Part shown: one piece after another, positions 1 to 5,084 of the stretch
Layout: every line of letters starts with the position of its first letter
How positions within the stretch are numbered: the stretch's first letter is position 1
DNA from: CAZCBJ01 sp964496705
GTDB lineage: Bacteria; Chloroflexota; Anaerolineae; Anaerolineales; Anaerolineaceae
DNA: 6,906 nucleotides
Direction of reading: 5' to 3'
NCBI GenBank assembly: GCA_964496705.1
Contig: CAZCBJ010000208.1
Span: forward strand, 1-6,906
The notes under the pieces: generated by a model
The model's database searches: none
What the model was told of the DNA's origin: nothing
What the model saw: only the letters and a program-made list of their open reading frames with translations
Program-made: the position numbers and the translations under genes

Positions 1-12
1 AACGAATCGCTG

Positions 13-1017
13 TTATATACCAGGCAACGATGCGGCCCCTTCTTGAATGAGCGAGTCGAGCTTGTTCAGGTCGATCGGTTTTACCAGGTGATGCTGGAAG
101 CCGACCTCGCGGCTTCTACGGATGTCGGCTTCCATCCCAAAGCCGGTCAGGGCAATACCGCGCACAATCTCGCGCTGGAAGATGAAGTACACCACCACGA
201 TGGGCAGGATGACCAGCGCCGAGGCAGCCATCACCAGATCGCTGCGCGCGCCGTGCTGCGAGTTGTACCAGGTGAGCATGACCGGCAGTGTGCGGCGCTC
301 GGTGGTGGTGATGACAATCAGCGGCCAGAGGTAATCGTTCCAAGTGCCCATGAACTGGAAGATGCCCAGCGTTGCCAGCGCTGCGCCCATCTGCGGCAGG
401 ATGATCTTCGAATAGATGCCAAACTCCGAAGCGCCGTCAATGCGCGCCGCGTCGATCAGCTCGGAGGGCAGGCTTTCAATGAACTGACGCATCAGGAAGA
501 TGCCGAACGCGCTGGTCGCCCCCGGCACGATCAACCCCAGCAGCGAGTCGGTGATGCCCAGCTTTACCAGCAACAGGTAAAGCGGGATCATCGTCACCTG
601 GAAGGGGATCATCATCGTCGCCAGGATCAGGGTGAAGAACAGGTCTTTGCCGAAGAACTTGTACTTGGCGAAGATAAACCCGGCCAGCGAGCTGGTGAAC
701 AGCACCATCAGCACAATGCTGAAGCTGACGATGATGCTGTTCAGATAAAAGCGACCCAGCGGCACGCGCGGATCGTTGAAGATCGTGTTGTAGCTGTTGA
801 GCGTGAATTTTTCCGGGAACAGGGTGGGGGGCAGGCGGACGATCTCGGTGGACGACTTGAACGACGAGCTGAGCATCCACAAGAACGGCAGCAGCGTGTA
901 GATCACGCCGATCAACAGGAAGATGTACACCACAGCCTGGCCCAGCGTCAGCCGGAAGCCGCGCCGTTGGCCGCCGCTCCGGGTTTCCAGTGAGGAGAGT
1001 TTTTGGATGGCGGTCAT
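13..1017 (-). CDS. Carbohydrate ABC transporter permease (MalG/UgpE type) with a foreign receiver-domain tail
   Basis: Inner-membrane permease subunit of a CUT1-type sugar importer, pairing with the upstream permease to form the channel. About six hydrophobic segments are visible (roughly residues 27-50, 95-118, 126-150, 158-178, 212-236 and 262-281). The cytoplasmic EAA loop that contacts the ATPase is at 186-209 (IDAARIDGAS followed by IILP). The ATG lies 3 bp after the stop of the preceding permease gene, with GGGAG about 9 bases upstream, so the two are co-transcribed and probably translationally coupled. The family is normally about 270-300 residues and ends soon after the last helix with something like VRGIALTG. 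Here 334 residues are predicted, and residues 296-334 continue as EADIRRSREVGF, then HHLVKP and DLNKLDSLI. This is the alpha4-beta5-alpha5 end of a response-regulator receiver domain, including its conserved Lys-Pro. The permease core looks intact; the tail is not part of this family. Permease identity is secure. Whether the tail is real is not. Confidence 0.93.
   Translation of the reverse strand: MTAIQKLSSLETRSGGQRRGFRLTLGQAVVYIFLLIGVIYTLLPFLWMLSSSFKSSTEIVRLPPTLFPEKFTLNSYNTIFNDPRVPLGRFYLNSIIVSFSIVLMVLFTSSLAGFIFAKYKFFGKDLFFTLILATMMIPFQVTMIPLYLLLVKLGITDSLLGLIVPGATSAFGIFLMRQFIESLPSELIDAARIDGASEFGIYSKIILPQMGAALATLGIFQFMGTWNDYLWPLIVITTTERRTLPVMLTWYNSQHGARSDLVMAASALVILPIVVVYFIFQREIVRGIALTGFGMEADIRRSREVGFQHHLVKPIDLNKLDSLIQEGAASLPGI
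133..159 (-). other. Probable fusion junction: permease C-terminus to receiver-domain C-terminus
   Basis: Codons 287-295 of the permease read GIALTGFGM. GIALTG fits the usual last residues of MalG-type permeases of this kind, and IALTG(Y/F)GM is also typical of beta4 and the following loop in the receiver domain of hybrid histidine kinases. Everything downstream to the stop at 13-15 reads as receiver sequence. The breakpoint therefore most likely falls inside this shared stretch. Family resemblance is from knowledge; the exact crossover base cannot be placed by eye. Confidence 0.6.
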
Positions 1018-1020
1018 GGC

Positions 1021-1986
1021 TTAATACTCCCAATCTTTGCGCAGCAGCTTGAGCTGGATCAGCGTGGTGACCAGGATGATCAGGAAAAGCGCCATGGCGA
1101 CCGCTGCAGCCAACCCCATTTCCTGGTTGCGGAAAGCGGTCTCATAAATGTGCAACACCAGGACGCGCGTCAGGTTGCCGGGACCTCCGCGCCCGGTCAT
1201 CACGAAGAACAGCACGAATACCTGCCAGGAAGAGAGCATGGTCATCACCATGACGAACGTCAGCGTGGAGCGCAGCAGCGGCAGGGTGATATGCCAGAAA
1301 CGCTGCCAGGCGTTGGCGCCGTCCACCAGGGCAGCTTCGCGGTACACGTCGGGAATGCCTTGCAGACCGGCGATGAAGATCACCGTGTTGTAGCCCATAT
1401 CCGACCACAGGTAGGTGATCAGCACACAGAGCATGGGCAGCGGGATGCCCAACACTTCCATGTTGGGATCGGTAAGCCAGGAAAATCCCTTCAGCCCGAC
1501 GGCGCGCAGCCCCATGTTGAGCAGCCCGAAGGTCGGGTTGTAAATGGCGCCCCACACCAACGAGACGGCCACCGCCGAGGTGACGGTGGGCAGGAAGTAG
1601 ATGGTGCGGAAAAAGGTTTTCGTCTTTTGATGCACCGATTCGATGAAAGCCGCCAGCGGCAGCGTGACCACCAGGTTGAGCGGCAGGTAGAGCAGCGAGA
1701 AGATCAGCGTGTTCTTCAACGAGATGCGGAAAAGCTGACCGTTGGGCGTATTGGCGAACAGGTCCAGATAGTTGGCCAGTCCGACAAACGGGTTGCCCTC
1801 GCCCAGCCCCAGGAAGGGTCCGCCGACGCGCGTGGGGCTGTAGCGGAAAAATGTGATCAGGATGCCCCACAGCATCGGGATCAGCGTGAAGAACATCATA
1901 TACAACATGATGGGCGTCAGGGTGATCCCGGCAAAGGTGTATTGCTTGCGGAACAGGCTGCCTTTTTTGGATGTGGTCACAGCCAT
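1021..1986 (-). CDS. Carbohydrate ABC transporter permease (MalF/UgpA type)
   Basis: First permease subunit of the sugar importer, located in the cytoplasmic membrane. It has 321 residues, a normal length for the family. Hydrophobic segments are visible around residues 18-47, 92-118, 130-150, 183-208, 240-264 and 292-314. The EAA loop at 216-237 (REAALVDGANAW then HITLP) is the docking site for the ATPase. A longer reading starting seven codons upstream (2007) is possible, but the ATG at 1986 is preferred: AGGAAAGGAAG lies at the right distance before it, and MAVTTSKKGS followed by a basic stretch and the first helix is a typical N-terminus. It follows the binding-protein gene after 129 bp containing a hairpin and precedes the second permease by 3 bp. 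The sugar transported cannot be read from the sequence. No ATP-binding subunit is encoded in this window. Confidence 0.95.
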   Translation of the reverse strand: MAVTTSKKGSLFRKQYTFAGITLTPIMLYMMFFTLIPMLWGILITFFRYSPTRVGGPFLGLGEGNPFVGLANYLDLFANTPNGQLFRISLKNTLIFSLLYLPLNLVVTLPLAAFIESVHQKTKTFFRTIYFLPTVTSAVAVSLVWGAIYNPTFGLLNMGLRAVGLKGFSWLTDPNMEVLGIPLPMLCVLITYLWSDMGYNTVIFIAGLQGIPDVYREAALVDGANAWQRFWHITLPLLRSTLTFVMVMTMLSSWQVFVLFFVMTGRGGPGNLTRVLVLHIYETAFRNQEMGLAAAVAMALFLIILVTTLIQLKLLRKDWEY

Positions 1987-2032
1987 AGGGTTCTTCCTTT
2001 CCTGCAAAGGCGACGGGGATGGATAAGGTCAT

Positions 2033-2089
2033 GCAAGGGGCGCAGCCAGGGTTGGGATGCGGGCAGAGTGAATGCGGCTGCGCCCTTGC
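2033..2089 (-). repeat. Imperfect inverted repeat (hairpin) between binding-protein and permease genes
   Basis: The arms GCAAGGGGCGCAGCC (2033-2047) and GGCTGCGCCCTTGC (2076-2089) are complementary over 14 pairs with a single bulged base, around a 28-nt loop. The minus-strand transcript has no T-run after the stem, so it does not look like a full intrinsic terminator. By analogy with malE-malF-type intergenic hairpins, it may protect the upstream mRNA from 3' decay or attenuate transcription, giving more binding protein than permease. That role is inference; the pairing is directly visible. Confidence 0.6.
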
Positions 2090-2115
2090 TTTTATGGTTG
2101 CTCAGAAACCGAGGA

Positions 2116-3474
2116 TCAACCGCCCAATTTCTGGTCGATCATGGCGTTGCATTCGGTGTTCATCAACTCCATGGTTTCTTCGATGGAGCGCACGTTCTGC
2201 AGGCACTCGGTGATGCGCGTGGAGACCACGTTGTACCACACATAGTCGCGGTCTTGCAGCATGCCCACAAAGCGTCCGTAGGGCAGCACCTTCAGGCTCG
2301 GGCCAAGCCAGTTGATGTCATTGAGCAGGGTCGGATCCTCGGCGACCGAAACCAACGCCGGAACCGTACCGGTGGCTACATTCCATAGGCGGGCATTGGC
2401 CGCATCCACGGTGCAGAAAGCGGAAAACTTCCACGCCTCACCCATCGCCTTGGTGTTGGGCGAAACCACCTTGCCCCAGCCGGCATCCGCAGCGAACTTG
2501 CGTTCAGAGCCAAAGTGCGGTGAGGGGACATGATCCCAGGGATCAGCGAAATCCGGGAAGTTGCGACGCCCTTCAGGGACAATCCACGGGCCGATGTAGC
2601 CGATGGCGACCATGCCCTGGAAGAAGGCATCGCCCACCCAGTTGGAGTTCGGGTTGAAGGTGTTGGGATCCACCACCTTGTCCACGTTGGCCATATCGTA
2701 CATCCACTGCACCGTCTCTTTGGCCGCCTCGGTGGTCAGGTTCAAGTGCACGCCATCTGAAGCAAAGTACTCTGCGCCTTTTTCCAGGATACCTTCCCAG
2801 AACAGGAAGCCCAGGCCGTCACCGGTGATGTAGTGAAAACCGGCCACAGTCATCAGGCCATCTACCACCTTGGTCATCTTCTTGGCGTCCGCCACCAGCG
2901 CTTCCCAGGTCTTCCAGTCGGGCGGATAGGTCAGGCCGGCCTCTTCGAACATGCGCTTGTTGGCCAGCACACCACCAACCTCCAGGTTATACTCGTTGGG
3001 CATGCCGTACAGTTTGCCGTCCCACACATAGCCGTCCAGCGGGGCAGCATAGAACGTCTCACGGGCTTTGCCGAGGGTGATCACATCCTCAGCCACGGTG
3101 GCCAGCGTGCCGCCCTTGGCATAGGTCTGCACCCAGCTTCCGAACATTTCCATCACGTCGGCTTCATTCTTGGCAGCCATTGAAGTCTGGATGTTGGTGA
3201 TGAAATCCGAATAGGGGAAGTTCTCATACTTGATTTCCACCTTGGGATTGGCATCTTTGTATTTGGCAATCAGGGCTTCATTGGCGCCCACAAAGGACGG
3301 GTTCTGGTGCGACCACATGCGCAGGGTGATCGTTTCACCCGCAGGCGGTTGGTCCTTGGGCTGTTCGCCGGGTTCGGCTGGTTTCGGGGCACAGGCCGCC
3401 AATGTAGCACCCAAGCCGGTCAGCCCGGCCAGGCGCAGAAAATCGCGGCGTGACATCACTTTTTTAACAGTCAT
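2116..3474 (-). CDS. Sugar-binding lipoprotein of ABC importer (extracellular solute-binding protein family 1)
   Basis: Captures the sugar outside the membrane and delivers it to the two downstream permeases. The N-terminus carries a twin-arginine signal (SRRDFLRL, residues 8-15), a short hydrophobic stretch and a lipobox LAAC with Cys28, so it is probably exported folded by Tat and lipid-anchored. A Pro/Glu/Gln-rich linker (29-47) precedes the binding domain, which opens with ITLRMWSHQN and continues with a typical family-1 pattern (LIAKYKDANPKVEIKYE, then a VMEMFGSW stretch). The length of 452 residues is normal. The start is fixed by AAGGAGG five bases before the ATG. It is the first gene of the transport operon and lies downstream of the DeoR-type regulator on the same strand. 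Aromatic residues (many Trp and Tyr) fit carbohydrate stacking, but the ligand is unknown. Confidence 0.95.
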   Translation of the reverse strand: MTVKKVMSRRDFLRLAGLTGLGATLAACAPKPAEPGEQPKDQPPAGETITLRMWSHQNPSFVGANEALIAKYKDANPKVEIKYENFPYSDFITNIQTSMAAKNEADVMEMFGSWVQTYAKGGTLATVAEDVITLGKARETFYAAPLDGYVWDGKLYGMPNEYNLEVGGVLANKRMFEEAGLTYPPDWKTWEALVADAKKMTKVVDGLMTVAGFHYITGDGLGFLFWEGILEKGAEYFASDGVHLNLTTEAAKETVQWMYDMANVDKVVDPNTFNPNSNWVGDAFFQGMVAIGYIGPWIVPEGRRNFPDFADPWDHVPSPHFGSERKFAADAGWGKVVSPNTKAMGEAWKFSAFCTVDAANARLWNVATGTVPALVSVAEDPTLLNDINWLGPSLKVLPYGRFVGMLQDRDYVWYNVVSTRITECLQNVRSIEETMELMNTECNAMIDQKLGG

Positions 3475-3512
3475 TACATCCTCCTTGAATTAAGTAAAAC
3501 AAAACGGGTGAT

Positions 3513-3531
3513 TTGGAACCTCTGGTTTGAA
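3513..3531. promoter_or_regulatory. Candidate operator upstream of the transport operon
   Basis: A 19-bp imperfect dyad, TT-gg-AACC-TCT-GGTT-tg-AA, is centred 48 bp upstream of the binding-protein start. The inner arms AACC/GGTT and the outer TT/AA are symmetric; two positions per arm are not. Its size and position suit a repressor such as the neighbouring DeoR-family protein, but no second copy was seen in this window to support that pairing. Confidence 0.35.
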
Positions 3532-3600
3532 CACATTTTTTTAATCTGCTTTCCAGACACCTCCTTATCGAGAAAACCGGCTTAAAAAGTCGCGGACAAA

Positions 3601-3615
3601 CGGCTTGGAAAGCCG
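3601..3615 (-). terminator. Weak candidate terminator after deoR-type gene
   Basis: A perfect 6-bp stem (CGGCTT/AAGCCG) with a 3-base loop begins two bases after the regulator's stop codon. On the minus strand it is followed by TTTG, and by a TTTTT run some ten bases further on. The stem is short and the U-tract poor, so termination would be partial at best and some read-through into the transport genes is likely. Confidence 0.4.
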
Positions 3616-3617
3616 CC

Positions 3618-4379
3618 TCACACCACCTTCACCTCCACACCCATGCCGCGCAACTCGTCCGCCACGGCTGGCGGGATATCCTGGTCGGTGACGATCACCT
3701 GTGCGGCAGTGACAGGAGCGACAAAGACTGAACAGACCTGGCCGAACTTGGTATGGTCGGCAACCACCACCACCTGCGAAGCCATCTGGAGAATCACGCG
3801 GTCGGTGAGGATTTCAGGCAGGTAATCATTGGTGAATCCCAGGCGCGGGTCGACGGCGCGCATGCCCATGAAGGCGCGGTTAGCACGAAATTCATGCAGC
3901 GCCAACTCAGCGGTGTTGCCCACCATTGAAAGTTCATCATGGCGCAGCACCCCGCCGATGGCGATCAGCTCGATGTTGGGCCGCCCGACCAACGTATTGA
4001 TCACCGGCAGCGAATTGGAAACAACCGTCAGGCGCATCATGGGCGGCAATGCGCGCGCCACCTCCAGGGTGGTGGTGCCGCTGGAAATAAAGATGGTTTC
4101 ACCCTCGCAGACCATGCCCGCCGCGGCATGACCGATGCGCCGTTTGGCCTCAGCCTGGCTGGACAGGCGCTGCATCACCGGCAGCTCGATGGCCGTGCGC
4201 GAGCTGAGCACCGCGCCACCGTGGGTGCGCTGCACCCAGCTACCGTTCAGCTCATCCAGATCGCGCCGGATGGTGGCTTCGGAAACGTCCAGCAGCCGAC
4301 TCAACTCGGTCACCGTGACCTGCCGTCTATCCTCAACCAGCCTGCGGATTTGCGCCTGCCGTTCTGCCTTGAGCAACAT
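3618..4379 (-). CDS. DeoR-family transcriptional regulator of sugar metabolism
   Basis: Cytoplasmic DNA-binding repressor of the DeoR/GlpR family, which is usually released from DNA by a phosphorylated sugar. It has 253 residues, the standard length. Residues 1-57 form the winged HTH: AERQAQIRRLV, then VTVTELSRLLDVSEATIRRD with the recognition helix at about 33-44, and the wing motif RTHGGAVL. The C-terminal sensor (about 75-240) has the phosphosugar-binding features of the family: FISSGTTTLEVARAL (97-111), SNSLPVINTL (121-130), IGG (141-143) and DHTKFG (208-213). AGGA seven bases upstream supports the ATG at 4379. It lies just upstream of, and parallel to, the sugar transport operon, which is therefore its most likely target. 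The inducing sugar cannot be told from the sequence. Confidence 0.95.
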   Translation of the reverse strand: MLLKAERQAQIRRLVEDRRQVTVTELSRLLDVSEATIRRDLDELNGSWVQRTHGGAVLSSRTAIELPVMQRLSSQAEAKRRIGHAAAGMVCEGETIFISSGTTTLEVARALPPMMRLTVVSNSLPVINTLVGRPNIELIAIGGVLRHDELSMVGNTAELALHEFRANRAFMGMRAVDPRLGFTNDYLPEILTDRVILQMASQVVVVADHTKFGQVCSVFVAPVTAAQVIVTDQDIPPAVADELRGMGVEVKVV

Positions 4380-4424
4380 ATGCGTCCTGAATATTTTACG
4401 GGAATGAAATCAGCCGATGCTCAT

Positions 4425-4453
4425 AGTGTAGCATAAAAAAGGATAATCCTCAA
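4425..4453 (-). promoter_or_regulatory. Promoter for the DeoR-family gene
   Basis: On the minus strand, TTGAGG (4448-4453) and TACACT (4425-4430) are separated by exactly 17 bp. Each matches the sigma-70-type consensus at four of six positions. The predicted start of transcription near 4418 leaves a leader of about 40 nt before the ATG at 4379. Confidence 0.6.
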
Positions 4454-4614
4454 GCATTTTCGAGCAAATTCTTGCACAGATAAACACAACTTAAACATGT
4501 TGGGAGGGGCTGCCGGAAAAAGACGAAAAAGATTCGTCCACATCCAGTTGATTTCCATATTCCAAGAAGCCCGCCAGATTCGCCAAATTATTGCGCAAAA
4601 TAACAAATATATTG

Positions 4615-4642
4615 TTGACAAATCAAATATTTTGATTATAAT
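4615..4642 (+). promoter_or_regulatory. Perfect-consensus housekeeping promoter for the zinc-ribbon/repeat-protein operon
   Basis: TTGACA (4615-4620) and TATAAT (4637-4642) both match the sigma-70/sigma-A consensus at all six positions, with a 16-bp spacer. The stretch upstream (about 4584-4614) is A/T-rich and could act as an UP element. Transcription should begin near 4649, giving a leader of about 25 nt. Such a promoter would be strong unless repressed, and the spacer is occupied by a perfect dyad. Confidence 0.88.
4621..4637. promoter_or_regulatory. Perfect 17-bp dyad in the promoter spacer (probable operator)
   Basis: AATCAAA-TAT-TTTGATT is an exact inverted repeat with 7-bp arms and a 3-bp centre. 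It begins immediately after the -35 hexamer and overlaps the first base of the -10 hexamer. A protein bound here would block RNA polymerase, which is the classic geometry of repression. The HTH-containing zinc-ribbon protein encoded directly downstream is the most economical candidate (autoregulation), but this is inference. Confidence 0.65.
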
Positions 4643-4673
4643 TAGGGTTGAAATCTTTTTCACGGAGAAACCC

Positions 4674-5066
4674 ATGCCCAGACTGCCCAAGAAATGCCCC
4701 TCCTGTTCCAGCGACCTGGTGGTCACCCGCCTGGGCTGCCCGGCTTGCGGCACCGAGGTCAGCGGCAGCTACCCGCCCGACCTGTTTTCGCACCTGGCGC
4801 CCAACGACTTCGATTTTGTGGTGCTGTTCGTGCGCACCAAGGGCAACATCAAAGAGATGGAACGCGCGCTGGGCATCTCCTACTGGACCATCCGCGGCAA
4901 ACTCAACGAGATCGTCCAGCAACTGGGCCTCGAGAGCGATGCCGGGCACCCTGCCGCTGGAGACCTGGCCAGCCGCCGCCAGGAAATTCTCGAGCAGCTC
5001 AATGCCGGGATGCTCAGCGCGCAAGAAGCCGCGGCGCTGCTGAATGATATTAAACCCAAACCCTAA
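4674..5066 (+). CDS. DUF2089-type zinc-ribbon/HTH protein with C-terminal SHOCT-like module
   Basis: A 130-residue soluble protein and probable transcriptional regulator. Residues 8-25 form a zinc ribbon with four cysteines (C8, C11, C22, C25; CPSC and CPAC knuckles). Residues about 35-86 contain the conserved DUF2089 block, with a sigma-region-4-like helix-turn-helix: FVVLFVRTKGNIKEMER, LGISYWTIRGKL. Residues about 102-126 form a short two-helix SHOCT-like segment (EILEQLNAGMLSAQEAAALL), followed by a basic/proline end. The frame is open upstream to 4497, but that region holds the promoter, so the ATG at 4674 is used: it lies about 25 nt downstream of the predicted transcript start and has GGAG at correct spacing. 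It is followed after 18 bp by the repeat-protein gene in the same operon. DNA binding is inferred from the HTH. The family's exact target is not known to me. Confidence 0.88.
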   Translation: MPRLPKKCPSCSSDLVVTRLGCPACGTEVSGSYPPDLFSHLAPNDFDFVVLFVRTKGNIKEMERALGISYWTIRGKLNEIVQQLGLESDAGHPAAGDLASRRQEILEQLNAGMLSAQEAAALLNDIKPKP

Positions 5067-5084
5067 ATTCACAGGAGAACACAG

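Noticed and set aside
43..993. Long plus-strand open frame (316 codons) opposite the MalG-type permease
   Set aside because: It is an antisense shadow: its product is rich in His, Gln, Arg and Asp with no recognisable domain, while the minus strand encodes a clear permease.
1003..2388. Plus-strand open frame of 461 codons opposite the MalF-type permease and the end of the binding-protein gene
   Set aside because: Composition is typical of antisense translation of hydrophobic genes (His/Gln/Arg/Asp-rich), it spans two real genes and an intergenic gap, and has no domain.
3474..3536. 20-residue leader peptide on the minus strand before the binding-protein gene
   Set aside because: The only good SD is more than 20 bases from its ATG and the peptide shows no run of regulatory codons. 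The TAATG overlap is noted, but the evidence is too thin for a gene call.
4497..4673. N-terminal extension of the zinc-ribbon protein to an upstream ATG at 4497
   Set aside because: The extension would cover the consensus promoter at 4615-4642, lacks a plausible SD and encodes low-complexity residues not typical of the family. The ATG at 4674 has an SD and begins right before the CPSC knuckle.
4421..4753. Minus-strand open frame of 110 codons across the divergent intergenic region
   Set aside because: It overlaps the consensus plus-strand promoter and the start of the zinc-ribbon gene, has no SD and shows no family resemblance.
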